A stretch of 64,000 nt of DNA from Chrysemys picta bellii (Eukaryota > Chordata > Testudines > Emydidae): assembly GCF_011386835.1 (NCBI RefSeq), contig NC_088791.1:31904998-31968997 (forward strand). The letters run 5' to 3'. The translations under genes and the position numbers were made by a program. Numbering within the stretch: position 1 is the stretch's first letter; each line of letters starts with the position of its first letter. The notes beneath the pieces are model-generated. The model did not search any database. It saw only the letters and a list, made by a program, of their open reading frames with translations, and had not been told where the DNA came from. Shown piece after piece: positions 1 to 10,862 of the stretch.

Positions 1-640
1 AGTCTGTTCGAGGGCAAACATACTGGTCACTGGATGAGTAGTTTTCTGTTTCCTGAGTGACCAGACCAGGGGCTGCACTAGAGTAATCAGGAACCTGCTA
101 GAACCAATTAAGACAGGCAGGATAATTAAGACACCTGGAGCCAATTAAGAAACTGCTAGAATCATTTAGGACAGGGTAGCTAATCAGGGCACCTGAGTTT
201 AAAAAGGACCTCACTTCAGTTTGTGGTGTGCATGTGAGGAGCTAGGAGCTGAGAGTGAGAAAACATATTGCTGGAAGACTGAGTAGTACAAGCATTACCA
301 AACTCCAGGAGAAAGGTCCTGTGGTGAGGATAAAGAAGGTGTTTGGAGGAGGCCATGGGGAAGTAGCCCAGGGAGTTGTAGCTGTCATGCAGCTGTACCA
401 GGAGGCACTCTAGACAGCTGCAGTCCACAGGGCCCTGGGCTGGAACCCGGAGTAGAGGGCGGGCCTGGATTCCCCACAAACCTCCCCTGATCAGACACAG
501 GAGGAATTGACCTGGACTGTGGCTTCTACCAGAGGGGATGGTCTCTGGGCTGTTTCCTGACCCACATGGTGAATCTCTGAGGCGAGCAAACCCACCAATA
601 AGCGCAGGACCCACCAAAGTAAAGGAGGAACTTTGTCACA
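1..640 (-). repeat. LTR-like interspersed repeat, copy A
   Basis: From base 39 to 640 this matches 26189-26786 almost throughout, in the same orientation. Shared blocks include the gaccagagcaggggctgc type start, a TTTAAAAA stretch near 198-208 and the closing TTTGTCACA. Read on the minus strand it opens TGTGACAAAG, as many LTRs do, but the other end lies outside the window or is lost, so a paired TG...CA cannot be shown. No coding sequence is evident; open frames here are chance. It may be a solo LTR or a LINE untranslated region. I do not recognise the family by name. Confidence 0.6.
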
Positions 641-769
641 GTACCTAAATCAGGAAACAAAGGCTTTGGGTTGGGTCCTCTGTCTCCTACATTCTTGAGG
701 TTTTTTGGCCTGTCTCCTACTTCTGAAAGGTTTAGCACCTTGTAAACTGGAGTAATAGTAATAGGATGG

Positions 770-957
770 AATTTAATAGTGAAAAGTGCACGGTCATGCA
801 TTTAGGGATTAACAACAAGAATTTTGGTTATAAATTGGTGACACATCAGTTGGAAGTAACAGAGGAGGAGAAGGACCTCACAGTATTGGTTGATCACAGG
901 ATGACTGAGCCGCCAATGTGATATGGCCGTTAAAAAAGCTAATGCAGTCTTGGGATG
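770..957 (+). mobile_element. CR1 LINE fragment, distal ORF2 part
   Basis: In plus frame this reads as the stretch of CR1 ORF2 after the reverse transcriptase core: a KVMHLG-like block near 790, then EEEKDLTVLVDHRM, then a KKANAVLG-like end. The frame is broken by stops. It stops at 957 in the middle of the coding pattern, and the continuation appears only at 1355, after a foreign block. It is the left half of one interrupted CR1 copy. Confidence 0.75.
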
Positions 958-1354
958 GACTTCATCTGAGTAAGGAGGGAAATAGACTTCTAGGATGGAG
1001 GCTGGCACAACTGATTAAGAGAGCTTTAAACTAGGAATCTGGGGGAGATGGTTGGGAGATGTCCAGGTAATCTCCATGCCAGAATTTAACATTGAGAGGG
1101 AAGAAAATAAAGTAAGAAAGGATACAGCTGTGGGTATGAGAATGGACATAAGGAGGAAGGGTAGTGTAGATACCAGTCTAATAGGTGATACTGGTGGTAA
1201 AATGTCTGTCTGGGTAAAGAATATCAGTGAAGCCAAATGGCAAAAATTAAGATGTTTGTACACTAATGCGAGGAGCCTAGGTAACAAAATGAAGGAACTA
1301 GAGCTACTGGTACAGGAAGTGAAACCAGATATCATAGGGATAATAGAAACATGG
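958..1354 (+). mobile_element. CR1 ORF1 end / ORF2 endonuclease start, out of order
   Basis: The block begins with a segment resembling the end of CR1 ORF1 (GTAQLIKRALN-like around 1000-1035) and runs into the start of ORF2: LRCLYTNARSLGNK, then KPDIIGIIETW, the first motifs (Asn and Glu) of an APE-type endonuclease. An open frame runs from 1052. In a normal CR1 this lies kilobases upstream of the sequences that flank it here, so it is an insertion, a recombination product or a template-switch product within the 3' part of another CR1. Confidence 0.7.
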
Positions 1355-2312
1355 TGCATCAGGCAAGGTATTTCTAGTAAAGATAAGGAGGTTTTTAGTA
1401 CCATTAAACAAGGCACTGGTGAGACCTCATCTGGAATACTGTGTGCAGTTCTGGTCTCCCATGTTTAAGAAGGATGAATTCAAACTGGAACAGGTACAGA
1501 GAAGTGCTACTAGGTTGATTGGAGGAATGGAAAACCTATCTTATGAAAGAAAACTCAGAGCTTGGCTTGTTTAGGCTAACCAAAAGAAGGCTGAGGGGAG
1601 ATATGATTGCTCTCTATAAATATATCAGAGGGATAAATATCCAGGAGGGAGAGAAATAATTTAAGCTTAGTACCAATGTGGACACAAGAACAAATGGATA
1701 TAAACAGGACATTAGGAAGTTTAGACTTGAAATTAGACGAAGGTTTCTAACCATTAGAGGAGTGAAGTTCTGGTACTGCCTTCCAAGGGGAACAGTGGGG
1801 GCAAAAGACATATCTGGCTTCAAGACTAAGCTTGATAAGTTTATGGAGGGGATGGTATGATGGGATAGCCTAATTTTGGCAATTAATTGATTTATTAGCC
1901 CATAAATATGTCCAATGGTCTGTGATGGGATGTTAGATGGGGTGGGATCTGAGTTACTACAGAGAATTCTTTCCTGGGTTCTGGCTAGTGAATCTTGCCC
2001 ACATGCTCAGGATTTAACTGATCGCCATATTTGGGGTCGGGAAGGAATTTTCCTCCAGGGCAGATTGGCAGAGGCCCTGGAGGTTTTTTCACCTTCCTCT
2101 GCAGCGTGGGGCACGGGTCACTTGCTGGAGGATTCTCTGCACCTTGAGATCTTTAAACCACGATTTGAGGATTTCAATAACTCAGACATAGGTTAGGGGT
2201 TTGTTACAGGAGTGGATGGGTGAGATTCTGTGGCCTGAATTGTGCAGGAGATCAGACTAGATGATGATAATGGTCCCTTCTGACTTTAAAGTCTGAGTCT
2301 ATTTAGGAGAAA
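1355..2312 (+). mobile_element. CR1 LINE 3' end (ORF2 tail and 3' UTR)
   Basis: This continues the CR1 coding pattern left at 957: [14 protein letters not shown] residues (here damaged), KLEQVQRSATRLI, RRLRGDMIALYKYI and the C-terminal ISGFKTKLDKFMEGMV ending at 1860. About 450 bp of 3' UTR follow, closing with the typical CR1 phrase tcagactagatgatgataatggtcc (read as two halves) and an imperfect octamer tail near 2300. It is the 3' end of a turtle-type CR1, non-functional through frameshifts. Confidence 0.85.
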
Positions 2313-2795
2313 GGAGACCCAGTCTCTTCTCCTCAGAGGAAAACCCTATTGTTTTCTTTGGAAGAGTCTAGTCCTCTTCCTCCTAAGCTCCTGTTTACTT
2401 TCCTCTGCTCTTCCTGCTGCTCTTAATGGTCTTATCTGCAGATTTAGCATAACAGAATCCAAGAGCAAAAGAGCAGTCTCCAACCAGCCGTCCCCACCCC
2501 CTGCCCACTGCACTCTCATTCCCACCTTAGCAAGACAGATTGCTTAGGTTTGTCTCTTCACATGTACAATAAATAAGTGAAAAGCTGGTAAAAGCCTGAA
2601 TGTTACATTTCCCACAGATGTAAGGATTTTCACAGGAAAGGGTCAATTTCAAATTTTCCATGTAACTTAAGATGACTATGAAAATAAAGCTGTAATATTA
2701 GGAGACTAGCAGACCTCAAATAAAATCATGCCTCTTGATTTCACAGTATTCTACTTAACAATTTTAACAGCTTTGTTAAAAAAAAGGGTTATGGC
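2313..2795. other. Unassigned intronic sequence
   Basis: AT-rich sequence with no open frame of note. I see no recognisable repeat or conserved coding pattern in it. The last eight bases (2788-2795, gttatggc) are the left target-site copy of the adjoining MITE. Confidence 0.5.
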
Positions 2796-3403
2796 CAAGG
2801 CTCCGTGTTTGTCACGGAAGTCATGGATTCTGTGACTTCTGCAGCAGCCAATGCGACTGGCCCGAGGGCTGCCTGAGCAGCTCGAGGGTTGGGGTGAAGG
2901 GCGGTGCTTACCTGGGGAGGGGAAGCACGACAGGAGCTTCCCTCCCTCGGCTCTTAGTTCCGCCTGGAAGCACCACCTCCGCAGCTCCCATTGGCTGTGG
3001 TTCCCAGCCAATGAGAGCTGCAGAACCGGGACTTGGTGTGGAGCGGAGGCAGCATGTGGAGCTAGGAGCTGGGGGTCACTGCTTCCCAGGAGCCGGGAAG
3101 GGAGCCAGCCCCACCAACCTCCGCCTCCCCCCCACCACCATCCACGGCACCCCTGGGCTGCAACTTCCACTCCAGCACCCGTGGTGCCCCCCGGGTCCAT
3201 GACCCCCCAGCACCTGCAGTGCCCCCTGGGCAATCCCCCCACGGTGCCCCTAGGGCCGTCCTCCTGAGCCATCCCCACCTCCAAGTTTTAGTCAGGGGTA
3301 TATAGTAAAAGTAATGGACAGGTCCCGGGCTGTGAATTATTGTTTACTGCCCGTGACCTGTCTGAGTTTTACTAAAAATACTCATGACTAAAACGTAGCC
3401 TTA
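2796..3403. mobile_element. hAT-type MITE, TAAGG family, copy 1
   Basis: Ends in an AAGGCTCCG / GTAGCCTTA inverted pair, flanked by near-identical 8-mers gttatggc (2788-2795) and gtcatggc (3404-3411). The middle is GC-rich. The 3' part holds an inverted pair, TAGTAAAAGT and ACTTTTACTA-like, around the words acaggtcccgggctgtga and gcccgtgacctgt. The same architecture occurs at 39008-39377 and 59359-59776. No transposase is encoded. Open frames of 100-177 codons here come from the GC-rich core and have no family features. Confidence 0.75.
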
Positions 3404-3865
3404 GTCATGGCCAATTAGTAAGAATAATGGATAGTAGTGAGATAGCAGACAATAAAATATTAATCATGTATCATAAAAACTCCTTTACAATAAATCTAAG
3501 GTAATTAAAACACGGAGACCAGGATTTTCAGACTTAATTCCTCACTATCTATGAGACATTACTGTAAAAGAAATCCACATGCAAAAGCACAGTATCTCTG
3601 TCATTACTACAAGTTATACAGTAGGTTAAGTGCTTTGCTTTAAGCGGTGCACAGAACTAGCAAAATTAATTTGATGTCCATGATATCATTCCGCTCATGT
3701 CTCCAAAAAGAGTTCCTGAACAACAAAGAATAGTCATCCAAAAAATATAGGGAGTAGCATTAAAACCTTAACCACATGATAAAGAGAGTTCTAAATAGTC
3801 TAAAAAATGAGACATGTAAGTAATCTAAAAGCAAAACCAACCCTCCCACCCCCACCCAAAGTGAC
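3404..3865. other. Unassigned intronic sequence
   Basis: AT-rich unique-looking sequence. I see no gene, RNA or repeat in it beyond short homopolymer runs. Confidence 0.4.
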
Positions 3866-4092
3866 AAAGAGCTGGTCTACACTTACAAGGCTGCACCTGA
3901 GCTGCTGTAGTGCTTTAGTGGAGATAGGAAAGCTTCTCCTGTCGGAGTGGTTACTCCACCTCTGTGAGAGGTGGTGGTGATGGGAGAAGCCCTCCCATCA
4001 ACATAGCACAGTCAACACTCAGGGGTATGGATTTTTCACATCCCTCAGCAACATAGTTCTACCGATGTAAGTTGATAGTTAGACCTGATCTA
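3866..4092. mobile_element. Harbinger-type MITE
   Basis: Begins with a gagctggtctacactta terminus and ends in gttagacctgatct, a diverged form of the (G/A)GGCYTGGTCTACACT ends seen in the other Harbinger-like MITEs of this window. The internal phrase actcaggggtatggatttttcaca is shared with 17871-18152. There is no coding capacity. Target copies are not clear. Confidence 0.6.
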
Positions 4093-4376
4093 AGACAAGA
4101 AACAGCCACATTTTCTTAACATCTTACAAAAGTCATTGGCCATGTGCAACGTACGGTATCTTGTGTGCAAAACCTTGAGCTATAACTGGGTAGAAATGTA
4201 AAAGAGTACATTTTATTTTTAGGCTTTTAGGTTTTGTTTTTTTAAAGGGACTGATGGAAAAAGAATCCTGTCAAGTTCCACAGCTTGTAATTAAAACCTT
4301 ATTAATGCTATTTTCTAGATTATTTTCCTGCTATTTTGCAAAATATGCTTTCATTTTAAAGTAACTTTAAAAGATT

Positions 4377-4714
4377 AAGAACATAAGATCAGCCATAGTG
4401 GGTTAGATCAATGGGCCACCTAACCCAGTATCCTGTCTTCCAACAGTGGCCAGTACCAAATGCTTCAGAGGGAATGAACAGATCAGGGCATTACTGAGTG
4501 ATCCATCCCCTATGGTCCAGTCCTAACTTCCAGGAGTCACAGGTTTAGGGACATCAAGAGCATGTCATTGTGTTCTTGACCATCTTGGTTAATAACCATT
4601 GATGGACCTATCCTCCATGAACTTATCCAATTCTTTTTGAATACAGTTATACTTCTGGCCTTCACATCATCCACTGGTAATGGAGTTCCCCAGGTTGACT
4701 GTGTCTTGTATTAA
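4377..4714 (-). mobile_element. CR1 LINE 3' end, piece 1 of 4
   Basis: Reverse-strand CR1 3' UTR and last coding part, starting with the phrase agatcagccatagtgggtta. The copy continues at 5730-5992, 7567-8111 and 8566-8705 after three insertions; joined conceptually these give one collinear CR1 tail of about 1.3 kb. The coding part is decayed. Confidence 0.85.
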
Positions 4715-4715
4715 A

Positions 4716-5729
4716 CAACTGCAAACAAAGAATAACTATTAATGGAATGATATTAGATTGGAAGGAGGTCTCAAGTGGGGCTCCACAGGCATCTGTTCTG
4801 CATCCAGTGTTTAACTATTTATTAATAACCTGGATACAGGAATAGAGAGCATACTGATCAAATTTGCAGAAGACAAAAAAAACTAGGGAGGTTGCCAATA
4901 CTTTGGAGGATAGCACTAAAATTCAGAGGGATCTTGATAAATTGGAGAACTGGGTTATAGACGACAACAATGAAATTCAACAAAGACAAATGCAAGGTGC
5001 TACACTTACAGAAGAAAAACCAAATACACAATGGGTGATAACTGGTCTGGCAGCAGCACTGCTGAGAAGGACCTGGGAGTTGAGGTGGATCACAATCTCA
5101 ACATGAGTCAGCAATGCAATACTGTTGCAAAAAAAGCAAATGCAATTTTAGGTTGCATTAACAAAGGAATAGCATGGAGGTGATAGTATCGCTCTACTTG
5201 GCGCTGGTTAGGCCTCAGCTGGAGTACTGTGTCCAGTTTTGGTCACCAATGTATAGAAAGGATATAAAGAAACTGGAAAGGATCTAGAGATGAGCAACAA
5301 AGATGCTAAAGGGATGGAATGCAAGCCATATGAGCAAAGGCTGAAGGAACTGGGTATGTTTATTTTGGAAAAGAGGAGATTGAGGAGGGACATGATAGCA
5401 GTCTTCAAATACTTAAATGATTGGCTGCCATAAAAAAAATGAAGAAAAGTTGTTCTCTCTTACCACGGAGGGCAGGACAAGAGGCAATGGGTTAAAACTA
5501 CAGCATAACAGATTTTGATTAAATCTCAGGAAAAACTTCTTAACTGTAAGAACAGTAGCACAATGGAACAGACTGCCTAGGGAAGCTGAGGAAGCTCCTT
5601 CACTGGAGGTTTTCAAAAGGAGGCTGGACAGCCATCTGTTGTGGATGGTTTAGACACAACAAATCCTGCATCTTGTCAGGGGTTAGACTAGATGATCCCT
5701 GTGGTCCCTCCTAATCCTATGATTCTATA
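4716..5729 (+). mobile_element. CR1 LINE, 5'-truncated, inserted in an older CR1
   Basis: Plus-strand CR1 from the reverse transcriptase palm to the 3' end. LIKFAEDKK near 4858 is the F-A-D-D box with its first Asp changed to Glu. Then come [26 protein letters not shown] (5223-5262), the C-terminal block, and the CR1 tail phrase tagactagatgatccctgtgg followed by cctatgattctata. It is truncated at the 5' end as is usual for CR1, has several stops, and disrupts a minus-strand CR1 on both sides. Confidence 0.9.
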
Positions 5730-5992
5730 ACTACTTCCTTGTGTTTGTTTTAAACCTACCTATTTTCATTGTGCTCTTGTGTTATGTGAAGACGTATAAA
5801 ACACCTCCCTATTCCCTTTCTCCACATCATTCATGATTTTACAGACCTCTATCATATTCCCCCTTCATCGTCTCTTTTCTAAGATGAACAGTCCCCGTCT
5901 CTGTAATCTCTCCTCATATGGAAGCTGTTCCATTCCCCTAATCATTTTTGTTGTCCTTCTCTGTACCTTTTCCAATTCTAATATCTTTTTTG
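5730..5992 (-). mobile_element. CR1 LINE 3' part, piece 2 of 4
   Basis: Continuation of the minus-strand CR1 of 4377-4714, with the phrases tctctcctcatatggaagct and cccctaatcatttttgttgt. It stops at 5992, where an 8-bp target duplication (5985-5992) marks the insertion of the hAT element. Confidence 0.85.
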
Positions 5993-7558
5993 TAGAGCTG
6001 TCAATCAGTTAACTCATATGATTAACTCAAAAAATTAACTGTGATTAAAAATTAATCACGATTAATCGTGCTGTTAAACAATAGAATACCGATTGAAATT
6101 TAATAATGTTGTTTTTTACATTTTAATATTGATTTCTATTACTACACAGAATACAAAGTGTACAGTGCTCACTTTATATTTTTGATTATAATTTTTACAG
6201 TGCAAATATTTGTAAACATTAGAAATAGTATTTTTCAATTCACCTCATACAAGTACTATACTGAAATCTCTATCATGAAAGTGTAACTTACAAATTTGGA
6301 TTTGTTACATTGTTTTGTTTTTGAGTGCAGTTATGTAAACCTTTAGAGCCTACAAGTCCACTCAGCCCTCTTTCTTGTTCAGCCAATCACTAAGGTAAAA
6401 GTTTGTTTACATTTACGGGAGATACTGCTGCCTGCTTCTTATTTACGTTACCTGAAAGTGAGAACAGGCGCTCGCATGGCACTTTTGTAGCCAAAGTTGC
6501 AAGGTATTTATGTGCCAGGTATGCTAAACATTTATACCCCTTCATGCTTCAGCCACCATTCCATAAGACATGCTTCCATGCTGATGATGTTCATTAAAAA
6601 AAATAGTGCATTAATTAAATTTGTGACTGAACTCCTTGGGGGAAAATTGTATGTCCCCTGCTTTGTTTTACCCGCATTCTGACATATTTCATGTTATAGC
6701 AGTCTTGGATGTTGACCCAGCACATGTTGTTGTTTGATTTACAAACACTGTCACAGCAGATTTGAAAAAACACAAAGAAGGTACCAATGTGAGATTTCTA
6801 AGGATAGATACAGCACTTGACCCAAGGTTTAAGAATCTGAAGAGCCATCCAAAATCTGACAGGGACAAGGTGTGGGGCATGCTTTTAGAAGTCTTAAAAG
6901 ATGCGGAAACTACAGAACCCACACCACCAAAAGAGAAAATCAACCTTCTGCTGGTGGCATCTGACTCATGATGAAAATGAACATGCATCGGTTTGCTCTG
7001 CTTTGGATAATTATAGAGCAGAACCAGTCATCAGCATGGATGCATATCCTCTGGAATGGTGGTTGAAGCATGAAAGGACATATGAATATTTAGCGCATCT
7101 TGCGACGCTGGTTACAACTGTGCCATGCGAACACCTGTTCTCACTTTCAGGTGACATTGTAAACAAGAAGCGGGCAGAATTATCTCCTGCAAATGTAACC
7201 AAACATGTTTGTCTGAGCAATTGGCTGAAGTATGACTGAGTGGTCTTGAAGGCTCTAGAGTTTTACATTGTTTTATTTTTGAATGCAGTTATTTTTTTGT
7301 ACACAATTTGACATTTGTAAGTTCAACTTTCATGATAGACATTGCACTACAGTACTTGTATTAGGTGAATTGAAAACTCTTGTTTTTACAGTGCAAATAT
7401 TTGTAATTAAAAATAAATATAAAGCAAGCACTGTACACTTTGTATTCTGTGTTGTAATTGAAATCAATATATTTGAAAATGTAGAAAATATCCAAAAATA
7501 TTTAAATAAATGGTATTCTATTAACAGTGTGATTAATTTTAATTGCTTAACAGGCTTA
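5993..7558 (+). mobile_element. Fold-back hAT transposon
   Basis: Flanked by a perfect 8-bp duplication cttttttg (5985-5992 and 7559-7566), the hAT hallmark, inside a CR1. The ends are TAGAGCTGTCAATCA and, inverted, TAAGCCTGTTAAGCA. Both arms are unusually long: 5993 to about 6594 is the imperfect reverse complement of about 7030-7558, including the transposase C-terminal coding part. Only 430 bp or so in the middle is unique. The element lacks a BED finger and a full DDE core, so it was moved in trans. Confidence 0.9.
6762..7239 (+). pseudogene. hAT transposase C-terminal remnant
   Basis: Two overlapping frames (6762-6971 and 6901-7239) together encode the end of a ZBED-like hAT transposase. 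The first has the block TALDPRFKNLK. The second has PLEWWLKHERTYEYLAHLA followed by TVPCEHLFSLSGDIVNKKR, the signature of the hAT dimerisation domain. A frameshift near 6970 separates them. The N-terminal zinc finger and catalytic core are absent. The same C-terminal coding pattern occurs again on the opposite strand at about 6404-6594. Confidence 0.85.
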
Positions 7559-7566
7559 CTTTTTTG

Positions 7567-8111
7567 AGATGAGGCAATCAGAACTGCACACAGTACTCAA
7601 GATGTGGGCATACCATGGATTTATATAGTGGCATTATATTTTCTGTCTTATCTCTTTTCTAACATTATATTAGGGTTTTTTCACTCCCGCGGTATATTGA
7701 GCTGATGTTTTCAGAGAACTATCCATAATGACTCCAAGATCTTTCTTGAGTGGTAACAAGAAAGACCCCATCATTTTGTACATATAGTTGGGATTATGTT
7801 TTACAATGTGCATTACTTTGTACTTAACAACACTGAATTTATGCCATTTTGTGGTCCAGTCATCCAGTTTAGTGCGACCCCTTTATAACTCTTCGCAATC
7901 AGCCATGGATTTAAACCATCTTGAGTAAAACTAATTTTGTATCATCTGCAAACTTTGTCACCTCACTGTTCATTCCCTTTTCCAGATCATTTATGAATAT
8001 GCTGAACAGCACAGAACTTAGTACTGATTCTTGGGGGACCATGCTATTTTCTTCTCTCCAGTGTGAAAACTGACCACTTATTTCTATCCTTTGTTTCCCT
8101 ATCCTTTAACC
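7567..8111 (-). mobile_element. CR1 LINE, piece 3 of 4
   Basis: The minus-strand CR1 resumes after the hAT target copy with gagatgaggcaatcagaact and runs on through the ORF2 tail, for example atgactccaagatctttctt. Minus-strand frames are broken. It is interrupted at 8111 by a second DNA transposon. Confidence 0.85.
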
Positions 8112-8557
8112 CAGGGATTCTCAAACTGGGGGTCATGACTCAGCACAAGGTTATGATGTGGGGGGGGGTCACAAGCCACCTACCTCTGAAGGCAGCGCTG
8201 CCACTGCCACCTACCTCTGAAGGCAGCGCTGCCACCAGCAGCAGCACAGAAGTAAGGGTGGCAATGGGGCATGAAGTCTGCTGTGAAAAGTGATACTGAC
8301 AAAGTTTCTTTGCACCCCCCCCCCCACTACTAAACAGTAACTATTTAGAATAATAACTTTTCTGCTTATAATAACTTTAAGTGTGTTTTAGTCTTAATTT
8401 AAAAAGTGAGAAAAGGTAAATTCATTTTAAATAATATGGCTATACATTTAGCATTTAAAAGTGTTAAATATAAAAAATCTCTAATTTATAAGGAGAGGGT
8501 CACACTCAGGCTTGCTGTGTGAAAGGGGTTGCCCATACAAAAAGTTTGGGAACCACT
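8112..8557. mobile_element. hAT-type MITE with CAGNGNTTCTCAAACT ends
   Basis: Left end CAGGGATTCTCAAACT and right end, inverted, AGTGGTTCCCAAACTT. The 8-bp flanks ctttaacc (8104-8111) and acttaacc (8558-8565) match at six positions. It splits the minus-strand CR1. It holds a 31-bp-spaced duplicated word ctacctctgaaggcagcgct (about 8189 and 8211) and a C-run near 8317. There is no coding capacity. Confidence 0.85.
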
Positions 8558-8565
8558 ACTTAACC

Positions 8566-8705
8566 AGTTACTGATCCATGAGAGGACCTTCCCTCCTATC
8601 CCATGACTTCTTACTTTGCTTTAGAGCCATTGGTAAGGGACCTTGTCAAAGGCTTTCTGAAAGTTCAAGTACGCTATACCAACTGGATTACCCCTGCCAT
8701 GTCTT
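8566..8705 (-). mobile_element. CR1 LINE, piece 4 of 4
   Basis: Last recognisable piece of the minus-strand CR1, with gagaggaccttccctcctat and accttgtcaaaggctttctg. Beyond about 8705 similarity to the CR1 pattern fades. Confidence 0.75.
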
Positions 8706-9904
8706 GTTAGAGTAAATGTGCTTTGTCATCTGGATTGGTTTTTAATTATTAATATAGAGCTCTTATATTCACAATTACATTTTTTACAATATGTATGTCA
8801 GGGTGCTGATCTCTTCAGGGTGGGTGGCCCATATTTACCTAACCTATGGCTCCTTCTTAGGCAACAGGCAAGTGGGTTGTAAAATATAATGTATAGGTTC
8901 CCATACACAGTTAAAGCTGCATTTGAAAGATTACTTATAGTAAAGGTTTTTCAGTTTTCAATCTTAAGAAAAACTGAAAATTTAGAACAGTGATTGCTTT
9001 AAAAGCTTCAGGCTTAACAATCAATAGCACAGTACAGTCTACTCTTGCAGAACAAAAACAACCTGTATGAGTAGCATGGAATTTAGATGCAGTTACTGAA
9101 CCATGACACTCTAAACAAAGGAGCGTTTGCAGTAACAATAAAAATCCAGTTCCCATAATGCTTCACACAACTGTATTTCAGAATTCTAATTATCTTGATG
9201 TTCAAGTCCAAGTGCCTCACTTTGTTGCTCAACTGTTGAAAATTTTAGCCATTGTAAAACAGAGTGTGCACACACAAAAAACTACCTTAAACTTTGCCTC
9301 CTTTAACAGGAGACTCCTTAATCACCCCCTCTCTCTCCACTTTCTGAATGCTAGTCTCTCATCTCTAAGCTTATATTTCCTATAAAGTGACCACCTGTTG
9401 TCTGTTCATTGATGGGGAAATTTTTTTTTTTGCCTGAGGATGGAGAAAAATGCAAAGAAGCTCCTTATTAGTTTCCATAATTTTGTTCTATTTTCATTGA
9501 TAATTTGTTTCCAAGTACTTAGACAGGACAAAATCAGACCTGCTTAACCTCCAGCTTTTGACCAAGGCTCTAGTTTTCTCCAGCTCTTCCAATATCTTTG
9601 TTTCCAGACTTCCTCATTTGCCATTTAGCATTTTGCTATTTACATGCATTTTAAAGACAGCTTTGCCACTTCCTATTATTCTAGACCTTATCCAAATACT
9701 ACAGTAGTCTATAATAATGACACCAACTATCACAGTAATATTACTGTTAATCACAATGGTTTGGACAAATGTTGTGGAATACCAGTATGTTTTTAAAAAG
9801 GAAGAATGCTCAGAGCTATGTTGTGCTACAACTGCAAAAAAGAAAGTGACAACAGTTGAAATTTGTTAACCAAAGCAAGTGTCAAAAAGCAACAGTCTTA
9901 AGGA
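8706..9904. other. Unassigned intronic sequence
   Basis: AT-rich sequence with a T-run at 9420-9432. Short open frames (8935-9156, 9158-9385) show no domain or conserved pattern. I see no repeat I can name. Confidence 0.4.
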
Positions 9905-9968
9905 GGCCAGGTGGCTGAAGTAATCTCTTTTATTGGACCAACTTCTGTTAGTGAAAGAGACAAGCTTA
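9905..9968 (-). repeat. Penelope-like repeat fragment, second family
   Basis: On the minus strand it reads AAGCTTGTCTCTTTCAC, then AGTTGGTCCAATAAAAGA, the same phrase as at 52978-53246 and 53740-53853. Only about 64 bp is present. Family assignment is by resemblance and is tentative. Confidence 0.55.
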
Positions 9969-10588
9969 ATGATACGATTAACTTGCCATTCACTGAAGGT
10001 TAAAGTGCCATTTCAAAGACATCACAAAATCTTGGTGTCCTAGCAATGAGATGGAAGCAAACTGCTAACAAAACTAACAATATACACCAACCACCTCACA
10101 AGAAAACTCCCCCAAATTGTGACTGGATCCCACATTTTTGTAGTATTAATATAACAATTAAACACAAATGTCAGACATGCATCATACTACGCAGGAACCT
10201 GCTAACTCTGGCAGAAACCTATCTTTGTCACTCTTTGGAAACACATGCATAGTTTGTAATGACAATAAAGGATCACTGAATTGAATACACTGACTTTGAA
10301 TCACCTTTAATGATAAGTACATCTCTGTGCTGATGCAGTGTTCCTGCAACATCATAATAAGATCAGAGGTATTCTTTTAACAACATAAATGAATAGATAA
10401 ACACTTGTTTAATTGTGAAGAATACAACGGATGCTGAAAAATCTTGTGTGGTTATATTTGTGCTGACCAAAATGTATTGACACATCTCTACTGTAAACAC
10501 ATTGCATTTTGCCTTATTTTAGGTACTTATATGGCATATGAGCACTTAACAGTCTTTAATGTATTTAATATCCCCACACTGCTGTGAG
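9969..10588. other. Unassigned intronic sequence
   Basis: AT-rich. The open frame at 10046-10252 is low-complexity in composition and has no recognised domain. Nothing else seen. Confidence 0.4.
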
Positions 10589-10591
10589 ATA

Positions 10592-10859
10592 GGGGTTGTC
10601 TACACTGGCACTTTACAGCACTGCAACTTACTCAGGGGAGTGAAAAAACACCCCTGCTGAGCACTGCAAGTTTCAGTGCTGTAAAGTGCCAGTGTAGACA
10701 GGGCACCAGCACTGGGGAGCTACTCCCGCCATGGAGGTGGTTTTTTTTTTTTTTTAATAGTGTTGTGGTGGCTTTCTTCCAGCGCTGGTGCTGTGACTAC
10801 ACAGCCATGTTAAAGCACTGCCGCGGAAGCACTTTAATGTTGCTAGTGAAGACATACCC
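10592..10859. mobile_element. Harbinger-type MITE
   Basis: Ends GGGGTTGTCTACACTGG and, inverted, GGGTATGTCTTCACTAG, with 3-bp flanks ATA (10589-10591, 10860-10862). An inner inverted pair ggcactttacagcactgca / gcagtgctgtaaagtgcc-like folds the left half (10608-10695). Same family as 48698-48933 and 57037-57302. Contains a T-run at 10741-10755. Confidence 0.75.
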
Positions 10860-10862
10860 ATA

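Noticed and set aside
2751..3284. 177-codon minus-strand open frame
   Set aside because: It lies in the GC-rich core of a MITE, overlaps similar frames on the other strand, and has no domain or conserved pattern.
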